64,000 bases of DNA from positions 1 to 64,000 of the forward strand of contig CACKMS010000003.1 in the NCBI GenBank assembly GCA_902601315.1, read 5' to 3'. Under the pieces are notes generated by a model. That model made no database searches. It saw only the letters and a program-made list of their open reading frames with translations, and had not been told where the DNA came from. Of the stretch, positions 8,337 through 15,851 are shown piece after piece. Made by a program: the position numbers and the translations under genes. Each line of letters opens with the position of its first letter. Position 1 is the first letter of the stretch. This DNA comes from an uncultured Pelagibacteraceae bacterium. GTDB lineage: Bacteria > Pseudomonadota > Alphaproteobacteria > Pelagibacterales > Pelagibacteraceae.

Positions 8337-8873
8337 TTGATTAAAAAAAAAAATAAAAAAAAAGCAATATTTTTAGACAGAGATGGGACATTAATTTATT
8401 CGAAAAGAAAAAGTAAATTTAAAATTAGACCTCCATATGAAAAAAAAGAATTAAAATTCTATAAAGATATCAAATATATTAATAAGTTTAAAAAAAAATA
8501 TATCTTCATAATTGTAACAAATCAACCTGATGTAAAGAGAGGTTTTCTTAAAGAGGAATTTAACAACTATATAAATACCGAGCTAAAAAAAAAAATTTCG
8601 TACAAAGAAATGTATATGTGTTTTAAAAAAAATTCAAATTGCTATAAACCCAAAACATTAATGGTTAATAAAGCAATTAAAAAATTTAATATAAATACAA
8701 ACGAGTCGTTTATTATAGGAGATACTTGGAGAGATATAGAATTGGGAAATAGATCAAACATTACAACAATTTTAGTGGATAGAAAATATCCAAAAAATCT
8801 GACAAAAATTAAAAAAACTAAACCAGAGTTTATAATTCAAAGTTTTAAAGAACTTGATAAAATTATTAACTAA
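8337..8873 (+). CDS. HAD-family phosphatase, GmhB/HisB-N-like
   Basis: 178 residues from a TTG at 8337. HAD motif I is FLDRDGT with D14 and D16, motif II is the VTNQPD segment, and motif IV is IGDTWRDIELG. This is the D-glycero-D-manno-heptose 1,7-bisphosphate 7-phosphatase/histidinol-phosphatase group. The zinc loop of GmhB normally carries Cys-x-His and Cys-x-Cys; here the loop reads MCFKKNSNCYKP and keeps only two Cys, so zinc binding may be lost. Together with the GmhA-like protein at 21541 it could take part in heptose synthesis, but no kinase or nucleotidyltransferase for that route is in the window. Confidence 0.7.
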   Translation: MIKKKNKKKAIFLDRDGTLIYSKRKSKFKIRPPYEKKELKFYKDIKYINKFKKKYIFIIVTNQPDVKRGFLKEEFNNYINTELKKKISYKEMYMCFKKNSNCYKPKTLMVNKAIKKFNINTNESFIIGDTWRDIELGNRSNITTILVDRKYPKNLTKIKKTKPEFIIQSFKELDKIIN

Positions 8874-8878
8874 ATATT

Positions 8879-9328
8879 ATGCTTCTTCAAAAAAACCCGA
8901 AAAATGCATCAGCAATTATTATTTTTTATGAAAAAAAAGTTTTAATGGCACTAAGATCAAAAAAAAAAAACATTTTCTATCCAAATCACTTTGGTTTATT
9001 TGGAGGAGCTATTGAGAAATATGAAACATTTCATGATGCTGCTAAAAGAGAACTTTTTGAGGAAACGAACATTGATTCATTAAAAAAAAATATTAGATAT
9101 TTTGTTGATATTAATTTTTCATTTCCAAAAACAGGAATTATTAAAAGAAAAATATTTACATATAAAATTAAGAATTTAGTTGAGTTTAAAAATAAATTTA
9201 GCTTAGGTGAGGGTCAAAAGTCAGTATTTTTTACTTATAAACAAATAAAAAAACAAGCAAATGTAGTTCCATACGATAGATTAGCTTTGGATCTTTTTTT
9301 TTCCAGAAATAAAAAATTTGTGGTATAG
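8879..9328 (+). CDS. Nudix hydrolase
   Basis: 149 residues. The Nudix box lies around residues 43-65: GGAIEKYETF...AAKRELFEETNI fits G-x5-E-x7-R-E-x2-E-E. Family members hydrolyse nucleoside diphosphates linked to another group; inside a nucleotide-sugar cluster a GDP- or CDP-sugar hydrolase is plausible, but the substrate cannot be told. The gene starts 5 bp after the HAD phosphatase stop and ends just before the aminotransferase start, so it is co-transcribed. Confidence 0.8.
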   Translation: MLLQKNPKNASAIIIFYEKKVLMALRSKKKNIFYPNHFGLFGGAIEKYETFHDAAKRELFEETNIDSLKKNIRYFVDINFSFPKTGIIKRKIFTYKIKNLVEFKNKFSLGEGQKSVFFTYKQIKKQANVVPYDRLALDLFFSRNKKFVV

Positions 9329-9335
9329 AAAATTA

Positions 9336-10445
9336 ATGCTTGTAAATTACAATTACCTCCATCAAGAATTTTCTAACCCAGGTGAAATTTTTAAAGAATG
9401 GAGAAAGCTAATTAAATCAACAGATTTTACTCTAGGCAAATATGTTGAAAAATTCGAGGAAAAATTTTCTAGATATATTGGATCAAAATATTGCATATCA
9501 ACAAATAATGGTACAGATGCTTTAATTCTTTGTTTAAAAGCACTTAACATAGGTCCAGGAGATGAAGTAATAACTGTTGTAAATACCTTTTATGCAACAG
9601 TTGGAGCTATCGAAGCGGTTGGAGCAACAACAGTATTCTGTGATTGTGATGATAGATACCAAATAGATATCAATGATATTGAAAAAAAAATTACAAAAAA
9701 AACAAAAGCGATTTTACCAGTTCATTGGGGCGGAGCATCTCCAAATATGTTTGAAATAATGAAGATAGCAAAAAAATATAATTTAAAAGTAATAGAAGAT
9801 GCATGCATGGGTATTGGAGCAAAGATAAATGGAAAATCTCCGGGAACATTTGGAAACATATCAGCATTCAGTCTTCACCCACTAAAATCTCTTAATGCCA
9901 TGGGAGATGGAGGTGCGGTTGTAACAGATGATAAGAAACTTTATTCATGGCTTTTAAAATATAGAAATCATGGGATGATAAATAGAGATACAATTTCTAT
10001 TTGGGGTGAGAACAAAAGAATGCAGCCTTTACAATGTATTGTTGCATTATGGGGCTTAAAAAAACTTAATAGAGTAATTAAATTAAGAAACGCAAATGCA
10101 AAATATTATGACCAAAAATTAAGTGAATTAACTGATTTTATAAAAATCCCAAAAAGAATAAATAATTTTAGAGAGACTTTTGCACTTTATATGATTCTTT
10201 GTAAAAGAAGAGATCAGCTGAAAAAATTTTTAGAAAAAAATAATATTGAGGTCAAAATTCATTATCCAAAAGCCCTTAACAATCAACCAGCATTTAGGAA
10301 AAAAAATTATAAAAGAAATAGATTTAATTTTAAAATTTCTGATAAACAATCTAAAATGTTACTAACATTACCTGTTCACCAGTTTATATCTAGAAAACAA
10401 CAGGATTTTTTAATTAAAAAAATAAAACAATTTTATGAACATTAA
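9336..10445 (+). CDS. DegT/DnrJ/EryC1 sugar aminotransferase (second copy)
   Basis: I take ATG 9336 (MLVNYNYLH) as start; a TTG at 9318 in frame is also possible. 369 residues. PLP-site features are NNGTDALIL (58-66), EDACMGIG with D155, and SLHPLKSLNAMGDGG with the Schiff-base lysine K184. This is a keto-sugar transaminase. The active-site segment is close to that of the copy at 3883, suggesting paralogy within the island. The next gene starts inside its 3' end (11-bp overlap), linking amination to the CDP-sugar pathway by operon structure, although CDP-sugars are not the usual substrates of this family. Confidence 0.85.
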   Translation: MLVNYNYLHQEFSNPGEIFKEWRKLIKSTDFTLGKYVEKFEEKFSRYIGSKYCISTNNGTDALILCLKALNIGPGDEVITVVNTFYATVGAIEAVGATTVFCDCDDRYQIDINDIEKKITKKTKAILPVHWGGASPNMFEIMKIAKKYNLKVIEDACMGIGAKINGKSPGTFGNISAFSLHPLKSLNAMGDGGAVVTDDKKLYSWLLKYRNHGMINRDTISIWGENKRMQPLQCIVALWGLKKLNRVIKLRNANAKYYDQKLSELTDFIKIPKRINNFRETFALYMILCKRRDQLKKFLEKNNIEVKIHYPKALNNQPAFRKKNYKRNRFNFKISDKQSKMLLTLPVHQFISRKQQDFLIKKIKQFYEH

Positions 10446-11217
10446 AAAAGCTGTTATTTTAGCTGGTGGTTTGGGCTCAAGGTTGTCAGAGGAAACAGTG
10501 TCTAAACCAAAACCAATGGTAGAGCTAAATTTTAAACCTATCCTCTGGCATATCATGAAGATTTTTTCAAACCAGGGAATAAATAATTTTATTATATGTT
10601 CAGGATATAAATCATATGTAATCAAAGAATATTTTAATAATTATTTCTTGAATAATACCAATGTTAAAATTGATTTGAAAAAAAATAAAATTGAGTTTTT
10701 AAATAAACCTAAAGAAAATTGGGAAATTACGATAGTCAATACAGGTATAAATTCTAATACAGGAGGACGTTTAAAAAGAATAAAAAAATTTATATTAAAA
10801 AACGAAAATTTTTATATGACTTATGGTGACGGTTTAGCTAATGTTAATTTGAAGAAATTGTATTTAAATCATATTAAATCAAAAAAAATAGCTACAGTAA
10901 CCGCTGTAAAATCAAAAGCTAGATTTGGTAATATAGTTTTAAAAAAAAATTTAGCTTTAAAATTTGAAGAAAAAAACGATTCAAAAGATAATTGGATTAA
11001 TGGTGGTTTTTTTGTTTTAAATAATAAAATCTTTGATTATATAAAAAACGATCAAACAATATTTGAAAAAGATTCATTAAAAAAGATTACTTTAAAAAAA
11101 CAATTGAATGTTTTTAAGCATACTGGTTTTTGGCAACCTATGGATACACTAAAAGAAAAAAATTATTTAGAAAAATTGATCACAAAAAATAATATTCCTC
11201 CTTGGTTGAGAATTTAG
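10435..11217 (+). CDS. rfbF: Glucose-1-phosphate cytidylyltransferase
   Basis: 260 residues. The nucleotidyltransferase signature is at the N-terminus (AVILAGGLGSRLSEET, then KPKPMVEL), and the segment WHIMKIFSNQGINNFIICSGYK is characteristic of RfbF/AscA. A metal-binding TYGDGLANV follows. It makes CDP-glucose from CTP and glucose 1-phosphate, the first step of CDP-3,6-dideoxyhexose synthesis. It overlaps the preceding aminotransferase by 11 bp. The pathway partner CDP-glucose 4,6-dehydratase is at 12507, with the His-type PLP enzyme encoded between them on the other strand. Confidence 0.9.
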   Translation: MNIKKAVILAGGLGSRLSEETVSKPKPMVELNFKPILWHIMKIFSNQGINNFIICSGYKSYVIKEYFNNYFLNNTNVKIDLKKNKIEFLNKPKENWEITIVNTGINSNTGGRLKRIKKFILKNENFYMTYGDGLANVNLKKLYLNHIKSKKIATVTAVKSKARFGNIVLKKNLALKFEEKNDSKDNWINGGFFVLNNKIFDYIKNDQTIFEKDSLKKITLKKQLNVFKHTGFWQPMDTLKEKNYLEKLITKNNIPPWLRI

Positions 11218-11228
11218 TTCTAAAAAAT

Positions 11229-12434
11229 TTAATTATAAATATTTAAAAAATTTTCTATTGAATGGTGGATATGTTTCATCATTTTATTATTTAATCCCTG
11301 ATGACAAGCAATTAAAATACCGTTTTTCATTACATAATCTGCTTCTGGATATCCATAAATATTTGTTTTCATTTTTACATTGGCAAAACCAGGTTGTTTT
11401 ATAATATTCCCAGTGAAAACAACTCTTGTTTGAATATTTTTTTTTTCTAAAAATATTTGTAGCTCTGTTCTATTAAAAGGTGCAGTTTCTTTTACAGTAA
11501 AAGGGAAAGCTAACCAGCCAGTTTTTGAATTTTTGAGTTGTTCAGGCAGATCAAAAAAATCTGTATATTTTTTAAAGAAGTCTAAATGTTTGGAAAAATT
11601 TTTTTGTCTAATTTTCAAATTTGTTTTGAGTTTTTTTAGTTGTTCTAATCCAAAGGCAGCACCAATTTCCGATGGTTCTAAGTTATGACCAATTTTTTCA
11701 AAAACAAATTTTTTATCATATCTAATTCCTTTTAATTTAATATTAAACCGGTTTTCAATTTTTTCAGAATTTTCATCAAAGAGAGAAGAACTTCTACCCC
11801 AAGATCTTAAAAGTTTAGCTTCGATATATTGTTTCCTATTGTTAAAGCAGACTATTCCACCATTGCCAGCACAATTTATTATGTGAGACCCATAAAAACT
11901 GGTAATGCTAATATCAGAATATTTCCCAATTTTTTCTCCATTTAATGTTGCTCCTAATGTGTCTGATGAATCTTCAATAATTATAATATTTTTTTTTTTT
12001 AGAAATTTATAAATTTTTTTTAAATTTACGAGATTTCCAATTAGATGCGGTATTACAACTGCTTTTGTTTTTTTCGTTATAGCCTTACCAATTTTATCTA
12101 TATCTAAACAATAAGTATTTTTTTTTACATCTAAGAAAACCGGAATTAATTTATTTCTAATTATATAAGACACTGTTGTGGAAAAAGTTAACGCTGGTGT
12201 AATAATTTCAGATCCTTTTGGAAATTTTAGAACTTCCATTGCTAACATTAAAGCTGAAGATCCAGAATTCACCATTAACCCATATTTTTTGTTAAAAAGT
12301 AATGCAATCTTATTTTCAAAAGTCCTTACATTTTTACCCATTTGGGTACTTGTTTTTAAAGTTTTGACAACAGCTTTTATTTCATCCGAATTATGTACAG
12401 ACTTGCCATATGGTACTCTGATGTTTTTTGTCAT
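11229..12434 (-). CDS. PLP-dependent dehydratase-like member of the DegT family with His at the catalytic Lys position
   Basis: 401 residues of DegT/AHBA-synthase fold. EDSSDTLGA gives D155. The segment SFYGSHIINCAGNGG has H184 where transaminases have lysine. That substitution is the mark of the 3-dehydratases DdhC/RfbH/AscC (E1) and ColD. The iron-sulfur cysteines that E1 enzymes carry after the active site are not present in the corresponding stretch (about 210-240, RSSSLFDENSEK). It is therefore more like ColD in cofactor set, but sits between the CDP-glucose genes. Predicted role: C-3 deoxygenation of CDP-4-keto-6-deoxyglucose. It stands alone on the minus strand. Confidence 0.7.
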   Translation of the reverse strand: MTKNIRVPYGKSVHNSDEIKAVVKTLKTSTQMGKNVRTFENKIALLFNKKYGLMVNSGSSALMLAMEVLKFPKGSEIITPALTFSTTVSYIIRNKLIPVFLDVKKNTYCLDIDKIGKAITKKTKAVVIPHLIGNLVNLKKIYKFLKKKNIIIIEDSSDTLGATLNGEKIGKYSDISITSFYGSHIINCAGNGGIVCFNNRKQYIEAKLLRSWGRSSSLFDENSEKIENRFNIKLKGIRYDKKFVFEKIGHNLEPSEIGAAFGLEQLKKLKTNLKIRQKNFSKHLDFFKKYTDFFDLPEQLKNSKTGWLAFPFTVKETAPFNRTELQIFLEKKNIQTRVVFTGNIIKQPGFANVKMKTNIYGYPEADYVMKNGILIACHQGLNNKMMKHIHHSIENFLNIYN

Positions 12435-12506
12435 TATTATTTTTTAATTTATCTTTATTATATGCTTGGTTATTTTAATACAATTATTTAACATAATATT
12501 TTAAAT
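12435..12506. promoter_or_regulatory. Divergent promoter region before the CDP-glucose dehydratase and His-type PLP enzyme
   Basis: On the minus strand TTGTAT is followed after 17 bp by TAATAA, with an overlapping TATAAT two bases earlier, in front of the His-type PLP enzyme. No good plus-strand promoter was recognised for the dehydratase gene. The sequence is only A+T-rich spacer otherwise. Confidence 0.3.
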
Positions 12507-13571
12507 ATGAAAAAAATAAATTATGATTTTTGGAAAAATAAAAAGGTACTTGTTACTGGACATACAGGGTTCAAAGGTGGCTGGGCGTCATTAGTTTTAA
12601 CATATTTGGGATCGAAGGTTGTTGGTTATTCGTTAAAACCAAATAGAAATTCCCTTTACACTAAATTGAAATTAAAAAACAAGATCTATAAATCTTTTTA
12701 TTTTGATATAAACGATAAAAAAAATCTAAAGAAAATTTTATTAAATGAAAAACCTGACTTAATTCTTCACTTTGCCGCTCAGCCTCTAGTTTTAGAATCG
12801 TATAAAAATCCAATTAAAACAATAAAATCAAATATTTTTGGAACTTTTAATATATTACAAACTATAACTGAATTAAAAAAAAAACCTAGATCAGTAATTA
12901 TTGTCACTTCTGATAAATGCTACGAAAATAAAAACTTAAATAGAAAGTTTAATGAAAATGATAAGCTTGGAGGAAATGATCTATACAGTGCATCTAAAGC
13001 ATGTTGTGAGATTTTATCAAGTGCTTACAATAATTCTTTTTTTAAAAGTAGATTAATAGCAACAGTTAGAGCTGGAAATGTTATAGGTGGTGGAGATTTT
13101 GCAGAAAATAGAATTGTACCTGATTATTATAATTCTTATAAAAATAACAAATCATTAAAAATTAGAAATCCAAAACATATCAGACCTTGGCAATATGTTT
13201 TAGACGTTGTTAATGGATATTTAATTTTAGCAGAAAAGCTTTTTGATAATAAAAAATATGCGCAAAGCTGGAATTTTGGACCTGAAAATTCCAACTTGAT
13301 AGATGTACAGAAATTAATTAAAAAATTTAATATTATAAATCAAAAAAAAGTAAATATTGTTATACCCACAAAGAAATCCTATAAAAAAAAAGAGGAAAAA
13401 AAAATTTTACTCTCAAATACCAAGTCCAAAAAACTTTTAAAGTGGAGGATAAAAAAGAATTTAGATGAAATGATTAATGATACAAATCAGTGGTATATGA
13501 ATTATATAAATAATGAAAATATATATAATTTTTCAGTCAAACAAATTAAAAATTATTTCAATGGCAATTAA
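12507..13571 (+). CDS. rfbG: CDP-glucose 4,6-dehydratase
   Basis: 354-residue extended SDR. The NAD site is VTGHTGFKGGW (15-25), where the KGGW extension is typical of RfbG/AscB. HFAAQPLVLESY and the SDKCYEN segment follow, and the catalytic pair is in LYSASKACCE (YxxxK). It converts CDP-glucose to CDP-4-keto-6-deoxyglucose, the substrate for the dehydratase-like PLP enzyme encoded divergently. The next gene begins 11 bp inside its 3' end, so the pathway, a glycosyltransferase and two sugar-tailoring enzymes form one operon to 15851. Confidence 0.9.
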   Translation: MKKINYDFWKNKKVLVTGHTGFKGGWASLVLTYLGSKVVGYSLKPNRNSLYTKLKLKNKIYKSFYFDINDKKNLKKILLNEKPDLILHFAAQPLVLESYKNPIKTIKSNIFGTFNILQTITELKKKPRSVIIVTSDKCYENKNLNRKFNENDKLGGNDLYSASKACCEILSSAYNNSFFKSRLIATVRAGNVIGGGDFAENRIVPDYYNSYKNNKSLKIRNPKHIRPWQYVLDVVNGYLILAEKLFDNKKYAQSWNFGPENSNLIDVQKLIKKFNIINQKKVNIVIPTKKSYKKKEEKKILLSNTKSKKLLKWRIKKNLDEMINDTNQWYMNYINNENIYNFSVKQIKNYFNGN

Positions 13572-14475
13572 AGTATCGATTGTTGTCCCGGTTTTTAATG
13601 AAGAAAAAAATATTCATAATTTTATAAGTAAAATTTTAGAGGTAATTGAAAAGGAAAAAGCAAAATATGATTTTGAAATAATTTTTACTGATAATTGTTC
13701 CAAGGATAAAACTATTGAAGAAATAAAAAAATTTACAAATAAAAAATTTGTAAAATTAATCGCGCTGTCAAAAAATTTTGGAAGAAATAATTCTCAATTT
13801 GCTGGTTTGAAAAATGCCCAAGGAGATTTGATATTTATGATTGATGTTGACTGCCAAGATCCTCCAGAACTTTTATCAAAATTTTTAAGAGAGTATGAAA
13901 ATGGTTTCGATATAATTTATGGAAAAAGAAACAGGATAAAAGAATCTGTCATGGTGTATGTACTAGCTAAAATTTTTTATAGGTTTACAAATTTGTTAGC
14001 TGACAGAGATTTTACAAAAGATATGGGAGAATTTGTTTTATTTACAAAAGCAGTTAGAGACGCCGTTGTAAAAATTAAGTCTGACAAACCATTTATTAGG
14101 GCTGAAATATCTGCAGCAGGGTTTAAAAAAAAGGGGGTAGATTATTTAAGAGAGAAAAGAAATTTTGGTAAGTCAAAGTATAATTTTTTATCATTAATTA
14201 CTTACGGAATCTCTGGATTTTTATCTACCTCAACATTTTTTTTGAGATTTGGAAGTTTCTTAGGAGCTTTGTTATTGCTATTTAACATTATTTATATTTT
14301 TGATTTTATTGAAATTAATCAAAATAAATTATTGAGCATAAACTTTTCTTACATAATGTTTATATCTATATCGTTGGCAATTTATGTAGCGAGAACACAT
14401 AATAATACTCTGAATAGGCCAAATTATATAGTTAATATTAAAAGATCTATTAATGTGGATAAAATAATTGATTAA
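13561..14475 (+). CDS. GT2 glycosyltransferase with C-terminal membrane spans (DPM1/ArnC/GtrB-like)
   Basis: I choose ATG 13561 (MAIKVSIVVPVFNEE), which overlaps the rfbG stop by 11 bp; the frame is open further up but the family begins here. 304 residues. VVPVFNEEKNI opens the GT-A domain, DVDCQDPPELL carries the metal-binding acids, and a FGKSKYNFLSL segment precedes two hydrophobic spans at the C-terminus. Such proteins move a sugar from a nucleotide to polyprenyl phosphate on the cytoplasmic face. It may load the island's own deoxysugar for the GT-C enzyme at 15833. Confidence 0.85.
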   Translation: MAIKVSIVVPVFNEEKNIHNFISKILEVIEKEKAKYDFEIIFTDNCSKDKTIEEIKKFTNKKFVKLIALSKNFGRNNSQFAGLKNAQGDLIFMIDVDCQDPPELLSKFLREYENGFDIIYGKRNRIKESVMVYVLAKIFYRFTNLLADRDFTKDMGEFVLFTKAVRDAVVKIKSDKPFIRAEISAAGFKKKGVDYLREKRNFGKSKYNFLSLITYGISGFLSTSTFFLRFGSFLGALLLLFNIIYIFDFIEINQNKLLSINFSYIMFISISLAIYVARTHNNTLNRPNYIVNIKRSINVDKIID

Positions 14476-15340
14476 ACAAAAAATCATTTTAACAGGATGC
14501 ACTGGTTTTATTGGAGAAAATTTTATTAAAGAAAATTATAAAGATTATGATTTTTATTGCGTATTTAATAGGAGACGATTAAACAAAAAATATTTCAAAG
14601 GATCGATAAAATATGATGGAAACTTTGTTAAATTAAAAAATTTTTTTAAGAAAATTAATCCAGACATAGTTGTTCATCTAGCTACTAAATTTCTCAAAGA
14701 ACATAAAGAAAACGATATCTACAAATTGAATTACTCAAATATTTTCTTTGGTAATCAAATTTTAGAAGCAATGATAAAAACAAATTGTAGAAAATTAATT
14801 AATTTTTCCTCTGTATGGCAAAATTCAGAAAATAATAAACAATACAATCCAAACAATTTGTATTCAGCTACTAAAGAAGCCTTTGAAAAAATTTTGTTTT
14901 TTTATATCAGAAGACACAGAGTAAATTGTATTACACTAAAGATTTATGATACTTATGGATACGGAGATAAAAGAAAAAAAATAATTAATTTTATATTAGA
15001 GAAAATTAAAAAAAAAAATAGAAAACTAATCTTATATAATAAAAATCAAGAGTTAAATTTAACTCATTATTCGGATATTAATTCTGCAATCAATAGTACT
15101 ATTAAAATATTAAATAAAAAAAATAATAAAAGAATATTCAAAACTTTTGCAGTAAGATCAAAAAATACTCTTAAAATACATCAGATTGTAAAAACAATCG
15201 AACAAGTATTTAAGGTAAAGCTTATTATCAATTGGAAAAAGGGCAATAATGTCATCAAGAAAATAAATAAAACGTTTACAATACTACCAAAATGGAAAAC
15301 AAAAAAAAATTTTATTACTGGATTGAAAGAATATTTATAA
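14468..15340 (+). CDS. NAD(P)-dependent SDR, probable CDP-4-keto-deoxysugar reductase
   Basis: 290 residues from TTG 14468, overlapping the upstream stop by 8 bp. The dinucleotide-binding motif GCTGFIGENF is at residues 9-18 and the catalytic pair in NLYSATKEAFE (YxxxK). It belongs to the extended SDR group that includes abequose, paratose and ascarylose 4-reductases. Its place after rfbG and before an RmlC-like epimerase suggests that it reduces the C-4 keto group to finish a CDP-(di)deoxyhexose. Epimerase activity is the main alternative. Confidence 0.7.
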   Translation: MIKQKIILTGCTGFIGENFIKENYKDYDFYCVFNRRRLNKKYFKGSIKYDGNFVKLKNFFKKINPDIVVHLATKFLKEHKENDIYKLNYSNIFFGNQILEAMIKTNCRKLINFSSVWQNSENNKQYNPNNLYSATKEAFEKILFFYIRRHRVNCITLKIYDTYGYGDKRKKIINFILEKIKKKNRKLILYNKNQELNLTHYSDINSAINSTIKILNKKNNKRIFKTFAVRSKNTLKIHQIVKTIEQVFKVKLIINWKKGNNVIKKINKTFTILPKWKTKKNFITGLKEYL

Positions 15341-15341
15341 A

Positions 15342-15851
15342 ATGAATAAGCATGTAAAGTTGATTAATTTAAAAAAAATAAAAGATAAAAGGGGTTATTT
15401 TATAAAATTATTCAGCAATAAAATTATAAGAAAATATCAAGTAGAAGAATTATTCATTACCGAATCGAAAAAAAATGTTTTCAGAGGATTTCACTTTCAA
15501 GAAAAAAAATTTGACGTAGAAAAATTAATATATTGTTTAGAGGGCAAGGTATTAGATATACTCATAGATTTAGATACTAAAAAAAAAACCTTTGGTAAAG
15601 TTTCAAAAATCAATTTAAGTGATAAAAAAAATCAATTATTATTTGTTCCTAAAAAAACTGCACATGGTTTCATTTGTCTGTCTAGGAAGTGTAAACTAGT
15701 TTATTTTTACAATAAAAAATATAATAAAAAATTTGATAAAGGAATTTCATACGACTCTATAAAAGTTTTAAAAAATTATAAGAGACTTATTATATCTAAA
15801 AGAGATAAATCTTTCCCAACTTTGAATGATTATTACCTTAAATATAAATAA
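15342..15851 (+). CDS. RmlC-like deoxysugar 3,5- (or 5-) epimerase
   Basis: 169-residue cupin. The family landmarks are DKRGYF at the N-terminus, VFRGFHFQ with the active-site histidine, YCLEGKVLDILIDL, and FVPKKTAHGF. It is close in length to dTDP-4-dehydrorhamnose 3,5-epimerase. No dTDP-sugar genes (rmlA/B/D) are in the window, so the substrate is more probably a CDP-4-keto sugar, as for AscE in ascarylose synthesis. It lies 1 bp after the reductase gene and its 3' end overlaps the convergent GT-C gene by 19 bp. Confidence 0.8.
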   Translation: MNKHVKLINLKKIKDKRGYFIKLFSNKIIRKYQVEELFITESKKNVFRGFHFQEKKFDVEKLIYCLEGKVLDILIDLDTKKKTFGKVSKINLSDKKNQLLFVPKKTAHGFICLSRKCKLVYFYNKKYNKKFDKGISYDSIKVLKNYKRLIISKRDKSFPTLNDYYLKYK

